Source: Polystyrenella longa | GTDB lineage: Bacteria; Planctomycetota; Planctomycetia; Planctomycetales; Planctomycetaceae | DNA length: 64,000 nucleotides | Reading direction: 5' to 3' | Assembly: GCF_007750395.1 (NCBI RefSeq) | Contig: NZ_CP036281.1 | Coordinates: forward strand, 1,091,211-1,155,210 | Part shown: piece by piece, positions 29,206 to 38,187 of the stretch | Layout: every line of letters starts with the position of its first letter | Numbering within the stretch: position 1 is the first letter of the stretch | The notes under the pieces: model-generated | What the model saw: the letters and a program-made list of their open reading frames with translations, nothing else | Databases searched by the model: none | What the model was told of the DNA's origin: nothing | Program-made: the position numbers and the translations under genes

Positions 29206-31164
29206 ATGAGACCTCTTCATAGAAGTTCCCGGAATCTTCAGCTTATGTCCGCCTTCCCCACATCAGCCGATCTCTCCGTACCGGAGAGACTGCATCAGTT
29301 ACCGGATGAACAGTTTGCTCAAATTTTGATTGATGAAGGCTGGTTGAAGCCGCTGTCGGTGAAAGCAAATCGCCAAATCAAGTCGCCACTGGGAGAACAA
29401 CTGGCGCAACGGATTCAGAGAGAATGGATCAAGTCGAACCTGATTAAACGGGCTCATCGTTTACTTCCGGTAGAGATGGTTGCCTGGTCCGCGGAATCAC
29501 TACTCAGTCCCGTTCTGGATGTTTCTCCCGAATCCCAATTTCTTCTGGCTCAAGAAGAACTGACCCAATTGACGGGATCTTCCGCTCGCATCAGCTCCAA
29601 AAAACGGTTGTTGATTTCAATACAACTTTCTGAATGCCTGACCTACCTCGGAAGCAATCAGCCCGAGTTTCTCCCAGCGACGTCTTATCAGCTTCTCAGT
29701 ATGGTGGAGATCCTGATTAAAGGAGGCGCGATCTGGTCGCCTGCCGAGTTCTGGGAACTCTACCGTTGGGTAACCACCCAGTTCCTGCGACTGCTTGCGA
29801 TGCGCGAGGAGAATTTAGGCGCTCAGGCGACTCCCGTGCAGGTTCTGATTCTAGAAGGGGAACTTCCCTGGCTGTCGGGACTGCTCTTCTCGAAGGCAGA
29901 GGTATTCAAAGAGTTTGGCAAGTCAGGACAGAAGACGCTGAAAAAAGCGTTGAAAGGGCACCTCGATAATGATGGTACGCCCCAGGCAGTATTGATCGAA
30001 AACTTTGGCGACTGGTTGGCTCCCTTGGTTCGCAGCCAGTTCTGGGGAGCAGTGTTCGACAAGTCGTTGTGGAAGCCAAAACAGAGTGACTTGTATGACG
30101 TTCTCTTGGAGCGGGCCGCACAACTTTGTCATCCCTCCGGGCGTCTTCTCTTTTCTGCTGGTGGAGACTGGCTGCAAGCGGGAATGCTACAAAGCGCGAT
30201 GCGTCTCACAGGTTTTGCCAATGATAGTAAACCTCTGAAATACGTGACGCAAATTGCTTCGACTCCTGTCGAAAGCCGGAACGGTCTGGTGGTCAAAAGC
30301 CGTAAATGGGGAAGCGTCAAAAATTCAATCTCGTCTCAGTCCGATTGGGCGGAATTGGCAGTGATGCGATCGAACTGGGCGCTCGATGCCGATACGATCG
30401 CCGTCGCGCACCATCAACTTTTTCCCAAACTGGAAATGAGCATCGCCGGAAACAAACTGTTTCAAGGTGACTGGGAAATCGAAGTCCGACTGCAGGGCCG
30501 TAAGCGAAAACTATCCGGAGAGTGGGAATGTTCCTGCTGGTATTCCGATCGAGAGATTGATTATCTCGAATTGAGTTTACCCATCACGGAAGAAATCGCC
30601 ATCAATCGTCAGATCGTGCTCTCCCGTGAAGATCATTTCGCGATGTTGATCGAGTCGGTATCGCAGGCGGGCGATCAACAGGTCGAAATCTACTCCAGGT
30701 TGCCGCTGGCGACGAATGTTGAATTGGATCCGGACCAGACATCGCGTGAATGGCGACTCAATGCGGGCACTAAGCCAGTTCGGATTTTCCCATTGGACGA
30801 ACCGCAGTTTAAAGTCAATAAAACTGATGGCGAACTTCGCTGCGAAAACGGCATGTTGGAACAAAAGCAGAATGGGATAGGAGCAGCAATCAATGTCCTG
30901 TTCCTTGACTGGCACCCGCGTCGGAACCGCGAGCGAGTCGAATGGCGTAAGCTGTCAGTCACCGAAAACCGACGTCTACTTCCTACTGGCGAAGCGTTTG
31001 CCGCCCGGATTCGATTGAAAAATCGACAGTGGTTGTTCTACCGGTCACTGAAAACGGGCTGGGAGTGGCCTCGAGCGGTCTTAGGGCTACACACGAACTA
31101 CGAGACTGTTCTCGGCCGATTCGACTCCAAAGGAAATATTGTCCCGCTGGTCAACGTGGAATAA
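29206..31164 (+). CDS. Hypothetical protein, 652 aa (planctomycete type)
   Basis: Not recognised. No signal peptide. Residues about 20-260 are helical and include a hydrophobic repeat (LLISIQLSECLTYLGSN), while residues about 370-650 are beta-rich with many aromatic residues (WELDADTIA-like, LEMSIAGNKLFQGDWEIEV, WLFYRSLKTGWEWP). The second half has the look of the C-terminal sandwich of heparinase-II/III-type proteins, but the helical toroid cannot be confirmed. An internal ATG at 29245 is an alternative start. It follows fliS by 135 bases in the same direction, so it may share a transcript; any link to flagella is unproven. Confidence 0.78.
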   Translation: MRPLHRSSRNLQLMSAFPTSADLSVPERLHQLPDEQFAQILIDEGWLKPLSVKANRQIKSPLGEQLAQRIQREWIKSNLIKRAHRLLPVEMVAWSAESLLSPVLDVSPESQFLLAQEELTQLTGSSARISSKKRLLISIQLSECLTYLGSNQPEFLPATSYQLLSMVEILIKGGAIWSPAEFWELYRWVTTQFLRLLAMREENLGAQATPVQVLILEGELPWLSGLLFSKAEVFKEFGKSGQKTLKKALKGHLDNDGTPQAVLIENFGDWLAPLVRSQFWGAVFDKSLWKPKQSDLYDVLLERAAQLCHPSGRLLFSAGGDWLQAGMLQSAMRLTGFANDSKPLKYVTQIASTPVESRNGLVVKSRKWGSVKNSISSQSDWAELAVMRSNWALDADTIAVAHHQLFPKLEMSIAGNKLFQGDWEIEVRLQGRKRKLSGEWECSCWYSDREIDYLELSLPITEEIAINRQIVLSREDHFAMLIESVSQAGDQQVEIYSRLPLATNVELDPDQTSREWRLNAGTKPVRIFPLDEPQFKVNKTDGELRCENGMLEQKQNGIGAAINVLFLDWHPRRNRERVEWRKLSVTENRRLLPTGEAFAARIRLKNRQWLFYRSLKTGWEWPRAVLGLHTNYETVLGRFDSKGNIVPLVNVE

Positions 31165-31491
31165 ATCCGTTAGTTGACGTCGAATAGGACCTTTCTAATA
31201 CCCTGTGGGGCAGGCTTTGCCGCTGACTATCTAATTGTGTCCATTCCTGACGAATATAGCCGGATTCTTTTTTTACTCCGGCAGGCTCTTTTCATTTGGT
31301 CACCTCCTGCGAAATAATGGTGATAGGGTTTGTCGCGAGCAACTGCCGATCGAATTGGTGCGAGTAGCTACGCGATAGCCCATACATGATGAATCGTCCC
31401 TCAGCCCGGTTTCGTTTTGGGAAACCGACCCTGTGATGAGGGGCTGAGTTACACAAAATAAATAATATTCAAAATAGATGAGGTGTTTACC
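31165..31491. other. Gene-free leader region before the PSP1-like gene
   Basis: About 325 bases hold no gene. The right part contains the structured leader at 31400-31448. A short dyad GCCGGA/TCCGGC around 31257-31282 encloses a T-run and is not a standard terminator. Confidence 0.55.
31400..31448 (+). promoter_or_regulatory. Nested stem-loop in the 5' leader of the PSP1-like gene
   Basis: CTCAGCCC at 31400-31407 pairs with GGGCTGAG at 31441-31448, and inside it GGTTTC at 31408-31413 pairs with GAAACC at 31421-31426, leaving a one-sided bulge of about 14 bases. No T-run follows, so it is not a terminator. It ends 43 bases before the ATG and just before the ribosome site, a position suitable for control of translation or RNA stability. 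It matches no riboswitch family that I recognise. Confidence 0.45.
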
Positions 31492-32037
31492 ATGAGTACG
31501 GCAAGCACAGAAGTCGCACTACAAGTCCTGATACGTTACGGGACGATCTCGCAAGTCGAACGTTGCACCGTGATGACGGCAGAGGCGATTCCTCGCGGTG
31601 CGAACGTAGTGGTGCAAACGGAGCGGGGTGAGGAACTGGCTGAACTGCTGCAATCAGTGCCTGAAGGCCAACAGGCTTCCGAAGACGAAGCTGCGGGTAC
31701 GCTACTGCTCAGAATTGCGACCGAAGAAGAAGTTACACAGGCTCGGAAGCTGACTGAAAAATGCGAAGAGGAATTCCCTCTATGGCAAAAACGAATTGAA
31801 GATTGGAAACTGCAGCTGGAATTGATCGATCTGGAACGGACGTTGGATGATTCGCTGCTGATCCTGTATGTACTGAATGACCGTGGACCGGACTGTACGA
31901 AACTGGCGTTACGCGTCTCGGCCGAGGGACTCGGGAATGTCAAAGTGCAACCTGTCGATGCGGACGGCCCTGTCGCGGTAACGGCGGCTGTCGGCACCGG
32001 TACCTGCTCTTCCGGCGGTAGCTGTGGTTGCCGGTAG
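31492..32037 (+). CDS. PSP1 C-terminal domain protein
   Basis: A 181-residue cytosolic protein with the PSP1/YaaT-type domain: an N-terminal strand region (LQVLIRYGTISQVERCTV), residues about 70-135 with the conserved helix (ARKLTEKCEEEFPLWQKRI) and a cysteine/glycine-rich tail (TGTCSSGGSCGCR) typical of this family. YaaT relatives act in regulation of signalling or RNA turnover complexes in Firmicutes; the role here is unknown. I use the ATG at 31492, with GAGGTG before it, rather than the GTG nine bases earlier. It stands 53 bases ahead of the next unknown gene and probably shares its transcript. Confidence 0.85.
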   Translation: MSTASTEVALQVLIRYGTISQVERCTVMTAEAIPRGANVVVQTERGEELAELLQSVPEGQQASEDEAAGTLLLRIATEEEVTQARKLTEKCEEEFPLWQKRIEDWKLQLELIDLERTLDDSLLILYVLNDRGPDCTKLALRVSAEGLGNVKVQPVDADGPVAVTAAVGTGTCSSGGSCGCR

Positions 32038-32090
32038 CTGAATCTGGTATCTCTCTCGCTTTCTACCTTTGATATTTAGATCCCATTCTT

Positions 32091-33239
32091 ATGAGTCTGT
32101 TTGCTGAACTGAAAGATTGTCACCAGTCCCACACGCCTGAAGAACTGGTGCAATTGTTGATTACCCGCCTCGAAGAACAGCAGGAATACAACAAGCTGTT
32201 CGATGCGTTGATGGTGCAGGTCCGTCTGAAACGGGGATTGCCCCTGTCGAACCCGACGACCTTCGAAGCCGTTCCGAGTGACCAGCAAACCGAGTTCGAA
32301 GAAGAATATGTGAACTCCGCCCGCCGGGTAGGGGAACTCTTTCTTAAACAGGGAAGTATTCCTCAAGGATGGGTATACCTGCGCACCATTGGGGAGCAGG
32401 ACAAAGTCAAACAGGCTCTGGAAGAATTGGAACTGGAAGGGCTCGACCAGGATTACGGGGACGAAGTCATTAATGTAGCCCTGTACGAAAATGCTCACCC
32501 TGTGCGCGGTTTGGAAGTGATGCTGAAGATTCGCGGGACGTGTAACACGATTACCGCCTGTGATCAGGCGATGGCCCAGATGTCTGCCGAAGAGCGAGTC
32601 GTCGCGGCCCGTCTGCTGGTGAATCATCTTTACACCGAATTGCAAGGTTCGCTTCTGTACGCGATCGAGCGGAAGGAAGAGAAAAGCCCGGAACTCGTCT
32701 CGATACGCGAATTGATGATCGATCGCGACTGGTTGTTCGCCGATGGAAATTACCACATCGATGTCTCTCATCTTCACTCCGTCGTACGGTTCGCCCGATT
32801 TGTTGAAGCAGGCGATGACGAACTGGATAAGGCTCGCGAATTGACAGAATACGGTACCCGCCTGGCGGAACCGTTTCAGTATCCTTCGGAAGCTCCATTC
32901 GAGGAATACTATCCCGCCCACCGGGCCTTCTTTGATGTGCTCTCTGGCGATGGTCGCGATGCGGGCATCGCTTACTTCGAGAAGAAAGTGGAAGAGGCAG
33001 CCGACGAACGGGACGCGGCGATGTCCGCCTATGTGCTGGTCGACTTACTTTGCCGCATCAAAGATTACTCCCGGGCGATTCCTCTGGCCGAGAAGCACCT
33101 TAAGGAGATCGAAGACCCGAACGGATTTTCGTTTTCGCGCCTCTGTCATCTCGCGCAAGATTACGAGACATTAAGAACGACTTCGGAAGCGAATAACGAT
33201 CCGGTTGGATTTACTCTGGGCCTACTGGGTTCGAAATAA
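32091..33239 (+). CDS. Hypothetical helical-repeat protein, 382 aa
   Basis: Not recognised by name. The chain is largely helical and acidic, with segments such as ELKDCHQSHTPEELVQLLI, RDAGIAYFEKKVEEAADER and DYSRAIPLAEKHLKEI that look like TPR-type helix pairs near residues 310-360. No signal peptide or membrane segment is present. The gene follows the PSP1-like gene by 53 bases in the same direction and precedes a methyltransferase gene by 64 bases, so the three may form an operon. A protein-binding scaffold role is inference. Confidence 0.8.
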   Translation: MSLFAELKDCHQSHTPEELVQLLITRLEEQQEYNKLFDALMVQVRLKRGLPLSNPTTFEAVPSDQQTEFEEEYVNSARRVGELFLKQGSIPQGWVYLRTIGEQDKVKQALEELELEGLDQDYGDEVINVALYENAHPVRGLEVMLKIRGTCNTITACDQAMAQMSAEERVVAARLLVNHLYTELQGSLLYAIERKEEKSPELVSIRELMIDRDWLFADGNYHIDVSHLHSVVRFARFVEAGDDELDKARELTEYGTRLAEPFQYPSEAPFEEYYPAHRAFFDVLSGDGRDAGIAYFEKKVEEAADERDAAMSAYVLVDLLCRIKDYSRAIPLAEKHLKEIEDPNGFSFSRLCHLAQDYETLRTTSEANNDPVGFTLGLLGSK

Positions 33240-33303
33240 CCAGGTGGATATAGATCTGATGCGGATAAAGATTGGATCGTGTTGTGCGTGAAAGCGGGAT
33301 TGC

Positions 33304-34107
33304 ATGTCGTTTTACAAGAAGAATGAGCACGCCTGGGACCAGCTCGCTGTGCAGCGAAGCCAGTTCACCCGTCTCGCTACAGACGAAGAATGTGCTGCAC
33401 CGCTGAAAACCTTGGACAGCCGGGGTTGGTTACCCGAATCGGTCGTCGGTAAGAAAGTCCTTTGTCTCGCCTCGGGGGGCGGCTGGCAGTCGATCCTGTA
33501 TGCCTGTGCCGGCGCCGAAGTGACAGTCGTCGATTTGAGCAGTCACATGTTGCAACTCGATCGACAGGAAGCTGATCGTCGTGATTTGAACGTGACCATC
33601 GTGCAGACCTCGATGGATGATCTCTCCATGCTGGAAGATGATCAGTTTGATATTGTTCATCAACCGGTGAGCACCTGTTACGTCTCCGATCTGCTTAAGG
33701 TCTACGAACAAATTGCCCGCGTCTCTCGTACAGGCGCGATCTATATCAGCCAGCACAAACAACCCACAAGCTTGCAGATCTCTCACCGTGACGCGCAGGA
33801 TCGCTATGTCCTGGGGCTTGAGTATTACCAGCGCGGGGCGCTTCCCCCTGTTGAAGATAAGAGCTACCGAGAAAAAGGAGCGACCGAGTTCCTGCATCGT
33901 TGGGAAGATCTGGTCGGTGGTTTATGCCGCACCGGTTTTGTCCTGGAAGACCTACGGGAACCTTGCCGCGCCGACTACAGCGCCCCCGCCGGGCACTTCC
34001 GCCATCGAGGCCGGTACGTCGCCCCCTACGTCCGCTTAAAAGCAAGACGCCTTCCCCGAGAAGTGGAAACGCATACCACCCGCAAACAATTGTGGACCCC
34101 GGAATAG
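33304..34107 (+). CDS. Class I SAM-dependent methyltransferase
   Basis: The 267-residue protein carries the Rossmann-type SAM site: motif I VLCLASGGGWQSI near residue 56, an acidic strand end VTVVDLS near 80, and DQFDIVHQPVSTCYV near 118. It is of the broad Methyltransf_11/25 type; the substrate is not readable from the sequence. The C-terminal part is basic and proline-containing (APAGHFRHRGRYVAPYVRL). It sits at the end of a possible PSP1/helical-repeat/methyltransferase transcript. No signal peptide is present. Confidence 0.88.
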   Translation: MSFYKKNEHAWDQLAVQRSQFTRLATDEECAAPLKTLDSRGWLPESVVGKKVLCLASGGGWQSILYACAGAEVTVVDLSSHMLQLDRQEADRRDLNVTIVQTSMDDLSMLEDDQFDIVHQPVSTCYVSDLLKVYEQIARVSRTGAIYISQHKQPTSLQISHRDAQDRYVLGLEYYQRGALPPVEDKSYREKGATEFLHRWEDLVGGLCRTGFVLEDLREPCRADYSAPAGHFRHRGRYVAPYVRLKARRLPREVETHTTRKQLWTPE

Positions 34108-34360
34108 GTAAGCGGGGTTTTATCGTACTTAATCTGGCGACGGGCGTTATTTGTTTGTCCTGCTGCTTCTGTTCAATCGATTTATGTCAGTTGAATTGCA
34201 AATTGCTTTTTGAAACACGTAGGAACAACCAGTCAATTAACGGTAGACGGAACACAACGGCATTTCTCCCTTATCTCCGTAGTCGAGTTCCTCGCAGAAG
34301 ACAGCATGATACAATCAACAGGCCGAATTGTTCCACCATTTTAAAGCGATGTCGCAACCT

Positions 34361-35551
34361 CTACGCCACTTGTTTTTCGGCTTGAGGTTGGGTGGGGAGT
34401 GGCTCGGGTTTGGTGGTTTGTTCGAGTCTGGGGGCCTGTAGTTCTTCTTCTGTGACGATAGGTTCTAATGTTCCCGCCCACCATTCTTTGAGCAGTTTCA
34501 GTTCTTCCGCTCCGCCTAATTTAGTTCCGATGGCCGCGGCGAGAACCAGGCCGCAGCCAGTCCAGGAAAGCCACTCCCATTGCAAGTAAGACCCTGCGAG
34601 CGTAAAGCCTGCCATCAACCCGGAAAGCGCAGCGATGCACGTCGTGACCTGAGCGGGTGAGAACCCCCGGTTCAATAACTGGTGATGAATGTGGAGGCGA
34701 TCGGGTTCCGCAATGCTCCGCTGGATTAACATTCGTCGCAAGATGGCGAGGGCGGTATCAAAGGCAGGCAAGCTGAGCAGCACGATGGGAACGGACAAGG
34801 TCAGGCCTGTGACCGTCTTGGTGGAGCTGACGAGTGCGAAGGCACCGACCCAGAACCCGAGCAGATGACTTCCCGAGTCGCCCAGATAAATCCGGGCAGG
34901 GGCCCAGTTGTGAATCAGAAAACCGGCCAGGCTGCCACTTGCAATCATTAACAGCGTGGCGACGTCACTCGAACCGATTAACGTGGCGTGAATTGCAGCG
35001 GCAATGAAGACGATCAAACTGACAGTGCCCGCCAGACCATCGACGCCATCAATGAGGTTCAGGGCGTTGATCGCCGCAATCAGAAAGAGTCCCGTGAATA
35101 ACCAACCGACCGAACCAAGAGAGACCGTGACGCCCAATAATTGAATGGACGGGATCACCGGGCAAAGAATCAGGTAAGGGAGAATCGCCAGAATCTGGCA
35201 GACCAGTTTGTGTTTGGGGCGTAAATGATGCAGGTCGTCATACAGTCCGAGACCACAAAGCAGAAGAGAGGTTATCCCCAGGCCCAACCATTGGCTGGTC
35301 GGAATTTCAAAGGGGAAAATACCCAGAGAATGCGTTAACAGCACAGAGACTGATAATCCGACAAGGATGCTCATTCCACCGAGAAGAGGAACGGGGGCTT
35401 GGTGCAACTTCCGTTTGCCATCAGGTTGGTCAAACCAACGGAAGTTCTGCGCGAGCGGAATCGCCAAGCGACAGGCGAGCCAGGTCATTCCCAGCGCCAG
35501 TGTGGTGGCGATGCCCAGATCGAGATTGTCGAGGAGGAAAGAGTATGCCAA
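34361..35551 (-). CDS. MraY/WecA-family polyprenyl-phosphate sugar-1-phosphate transferase
   Basis: An inner-membrane glycosyltransferase of family 4 that moves a sugar-1-phosphate from a UDP-sugar to undecaprenyl phosphate, beginning glycan assembly. The hallmarks are visible: KRKLHQAPVPLLGGMSI, the D-D pair in GLYDDLHHLRPKHKL, NLIDGVDGLAG, YLGDSGSHLLGFW and the cytosolic loop HIHHQLLNRGFSPAQV. About ten hydrophobic segments fit the family. The position among genes for other surface glycans (GT2 at 37144) suggests WecA-like rather than MraY activity, but the sequence does not settle it. The start is a TTG with AGGGATCAGG upstream. A glutamine/proline/threonine-rich tail of about 45 residues ends the protein. 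Confidence 0.92.
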   Translation of the reverse strand: MAYSFLLDNLDLGIATTLALGMTWLACRLAIPLAQNFRWFDQPDGKRKLHQAPVPLLGGMSILVGLSVSVLLTHSLGIFPFEIPTSQWLGLGITSLLLCGLGLYDDLHHLRPKHKLVCQILAILPYLILCPVIPSIQLLGVTVSLGSVGWLFTGLFLIAAINALNLIDGVDGLAGTVSLIVFIAAAIHATLIGSSDVATLLMIASGSLAGFLIHNWAPARIYLGDSGSHLLGFWVGAFALVSSTKTVTGLTLSVPIVLLSLPAFDTALAILRRMLIQRSIAEPDRLHIHHQLLNRGFSPAQVTTCIAALSGLMAGFTLAGSYLQWEWLSWTGCGLVLAAAIGTKLGGAEELKLLKEWWAGTLEPIVTEEELQAPRLEQTTKPEPLPTQPQAEKQVA

Positions 35552-36037
35552 AAGCCTGATCCCTGGCGATATCGGTGCGTCGTGCGATTGTATAAGTAGG
35601 CGATAGCGAGAGGTTCTAAAGCCGAGTTCGAAGTCTGTCAGAAGAATTAACAGAATCTACTGAAATCGAGTATAGCCTGAGAGCCCGTCGCGTCAACATA
35701 TTACCACGATTCCGGCCAAGGATTATAGAGAGCGGCTACGACAGACGTTTGGAAGAGGCTCGCCCATCGTTGACATTCCCCGGAAACTGCTCTACCTTGG
35801 CCGGTTGTCGTATTCGATGTTCACCGGCGGTCCGTTATTCCTGCGCGGCAGGTTTGTTCGCTACGTTCATCAATCGCCATCTTTATACATCACTCGATTC
35901 TGATCCTCGCCAATGCCGATTGGAATCGTTAGAACCTATCCTGAAACCTCGTTGTGGTATTTGTTGAGCTGGCAAATTAAAGGCTCACGTGACTCATCAG
36001 AAGGTTCCAGGGCTACTTTCGAAAGAGGGACAGAATC
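35552..36037. other. Divergent gene-free region with the second 81-bp palindromic repeat
   Basis: About 485 bases without a supportable gene. The repeat occupies its right end, so the isomerase leader consists mostly of that element. Short frames running through here are not protein-like. Confidence 0.55.
35932..36012. repeat. 81-bp palindromic intergenic repeat, copy 2
   Basis: Same length as the copy at 19650-19730, with strongly matching ends and a diverged centre. Here the terminal inverted repeat is weaker (CTGAAACCT against AGGTTCCAG), suggesting decay. It ends 25 bases before the isomerase start codon. Confidence 0.7.
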
Positions 36038-37033
36038 ATGGGCAGACCCGTCACACTTTTTACCGGTCAGTGGGCCGATCTTCCGTTGGAGGAACTGTGT
36101 CGTAAAGCTCGTGAGTTTGGGTATGATGGGCTCGAACTTGCCTGCTGGGGTGACCATTTTGAAGTCGACAAAGCGATCTCAGATGACACGTACTGCTCGC
36201 GTAAGCGGGAACTGCTCGAAAAATACGACCTGCAATTGTTCGCCATTTCCAATCACCTGGTAGGACAGGCTGTTTGCGATAACATCGACGAACGCCACCA
36301 GGCCATCCTGCCCGAATATGTCTGGGGTGATGGTAACCCAGCTGGTGTGCGCGAGCGGGCCATTGAAGAAATGAAAAACACCGCACGGGCGGCGCGCAAG
36401 TTGAACGTGAAGACGGTGAACGGGTTCACCGGTTCCAGCATCTGGCATCTCATTTACGACTTCCCTCCGACACCCGCGTCCATGATCGACGCCGGTTACC
36501 AACTCTTCGCGGACCTGTGGAATCCAATCATGGATGTCTTCGGCGAATGTGGTGTGAAGTTCGGGCTCGAAGTTCATCCAGGTGAAATCGGCTTTGATAT
36601 TTATTCCGCCGAACGGACTTTGCAGGCGATTGATCGTCGTGAAGAGTTTGGTTTCAACTTCGATCCGAGCCATCTGATTTGGCAAGGGATTGATCCGGTC
36701 GAATTTATCCGCTACTTCCCGGATCGCATTTATCACGTCCACATGAAAGACGCTTCAGTTACGTTAAACGGTCGCAGCGGGATTCTGGCAAGCCACATTC
36801 GCTTTGGTGATCCCCGTCGTGGTTGGGATTTCCGTAGCGTCGGTCGAGGTGGTGTTCGCTTTGAAGAAATCATTCGTGCGCTCAACGCGGTCAAATACAA
36901 TGGCCCTCTTTCGGTGGAATGGGAAGACTCGGGAATGAACCGGGATCAAGGGGCTAAAGAAGCAGCTGACTTCTGCCACAACGTCGACTTCCAACCTTCC
37001 GATGTCGATTTCGACGCCGCCTTTGGCGACTGA
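36038..37033 (+). CDS. Sugar phosphate isomerase/epimerase (AP endonuclease 2-like TIM barrel)
   Basis: The 331-residue cytosolic protein belongs to the xylose-isomerase-like TIM-barrel family, which interconverts sugars or cyclitols. Metal-ligand motifs stand in the usual order: [40 protein letters not shown], and [17 protein letters not shown] precedes the ATG by six bases. It is a single gene closed by a strong terminator. The substrate cannot be derived. The upstream palindromic repeat may influence its expression. Confidence 0.9.
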   Translation: MGRPVTLFTGQWADLPLEELCRKAREFGYDGLELACWGDHFEVDKAISDDTYCSRKRELLEKYDLQLFAISNHLVGQAVCDNIDERHQAILPEYVWGDGNPAGVRERAIEEMKNTARAARKLNVKTVNGFTGSSIWHLIYDFPPTPASMIDAGYQLFADLWNPIMDVFGECGVKFGLEVHPGEIGFDIYSAERTLQAIDRREEFGFNFDPSHLIWQGIDPVEFIRYFPDRIYHVHMKDASVTLNGRSGILASHIRFGDPRRGWDFRSVGRGGVRFEEIIRALNAVKYNGPLSVEWEDSGMNRDQGAKEAADFCHNVDFQPSDVDFDAAFGD

Positions 37034-37060
37034 GTCGGACTTGAGTGATCAAACATTAAA

Positions 37061-37096
37061 AACCGCCGCAGGATTTTCCTCGCGGCGGTTTTTTTG
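37061..37096 (+). terminator. Bidirectional terminator between the isomerase and GT2 genes
   Basis: A 9-bp stem AACCGCCGC/GCGGCGGTT with an inner AGGA/TCCT extension is followed by TTTTTTT. The left flank ATTAAAAA gives a U-rich run on the minus strand too, so it can also end the convergent GT2 gene. Confidence 0.92.
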
Positions 37097-37143
37097 TGTA
37101 TCAACAACGATGAACAACGATCAGCACTGGACGACGACGGTCG

Positions 37144-38139
37144 CTATTCTCCATCGGTTGCGGGGGTTGGCATGTTGGTAACGGGAGACGTCCGTTCGGA
37201 GACGCTGTAGGTTTGCGATTCGCGGCCGGTGTAGGCGACGATCAATTCCGCAAGCAGACCCAGGGTGAGCGCTTGAGCTCCGAGCAGCGTGAAGGCGACA
37301 GAGTAGGCGAGCAGGGGCCGGTTTCCAATGGGGGCGAAGTCTAAGCCCAGAATATTCGTGAGAATCCAAACGCCTAGCAGAAAAAGCAGGCCGACAGAGC
37401 CAATCGAAAAGGCACCCAGACCGAATGCGCCCAGCATATGTTGGGGGCGATAACCGTAGCCGGTCAGGAATTTGACGGTCAGCAAATCCAGGAACCCTCG
37501 CAGGAAACGTCGAATACCATATTTGGACTGACCGAATTGACGAGAGCGATGGTGCACGGAAAGTTCGGCCACTTTGAACCCGCGCGAGTGGGCCAGCACG
37601 GCGATAAACCGGTGCAATTCGCCGTAGATGCGAAGTTCGGAAGCGACTTCCGAGCGGAACATTTTCAAACCGCAGTTATGGTCATGGAGGTCGAGTCCGT
37701 TCAGTTTACTGACCATCCAGTTGAAGACTTTACTGGGATAGACTTTGTGCCACGGATCGAGGCGACGTTCCTTCCATCCATTGACGACATCGTATCCCTG
37801 ATCGATTAACTCCAGCATGCGGGGAATCTCGGCTGGGTCGTCCTGTAAGTCGGCGTCCATCATCATCAGGATACGGCCCGAAGCGGCACGCATACCGGCC
37901 ATGAGTGCCGCTGCTTTACCGAAGTTCGTGCGAAAACGAATGCCGTTTACACGTTCATCTTTGGCCGCTAGTTCCTGCACGATTTCCCACGACCGATCGG
38001 TGGAACCGTCATCGATCATGATGATTTCAAATTGCAGGTTATGCTCGGTAGCCACTGCGGCGATTTCGTCGTGTAATTCGCGCAGACTTTCTTCTTCGTT
38101 AAACAACGGAATGATGATCGAAAGTTTTTGCATGGCCAC
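37144..38139 (-). CDS. GT2 glycosyltransferase (DPM1/GtrB-like) with two C-terminal membrane segments
   Basis: The 331-residue enzyme is expected to move a sugar from a nucleotide donor to polyprenyl phosphate at the cytosolic membrane face. The family-2 core has [11 protein letters not shown], the DGSTDRSW loop and the metal-binding MDADLQDDP. Residues about 240-260 and 275-310 are hydrophobic helices, the arrangement of GtrB/ArnC-like enzymes. The start is GTG at 38139 with an ATG two codons later. The upstream gene (38188) is an LPG-synthase-like membrane protein, 48 bases away, so the pair probably forms an operon for membrane lipid or glycan modification. Confidence 0.94.
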   Translation of the reverse strand: MAMQKLSIIIPLFNEEESLRELHDEIAAVATEHNLQFEIIMIDDGSTDRSWEIVQELAAKDERVNGIRFRTNFGKAAALMAGMRAASGRILMMMDADLQDDPAEIPRMLELIDQGYDVVNGWKERRLDPWHKVYPSKVFNWMVSKLNGLDLHDHNCGLKMFRSEVASELRIYGELHRFIAVLAHSRGFKVAELSVHHRSRQFGQSKYGIRRFLRGFLDLLTVKFLTGYGYRPQHMLGAFGLGAFSIGSVGLLFLLGVWILTNILGLDFAPIGNRPLLAYSVAFTLLGAQALTLGLLAELIVAYTGRESQTYSVSERTSPVTNMPTPATDGE

Positions 38140-38187
38140 ATCAATTCAATTCGAGAGAGTCGTAACGTAGTCAGGTGTCGTAGGGGA

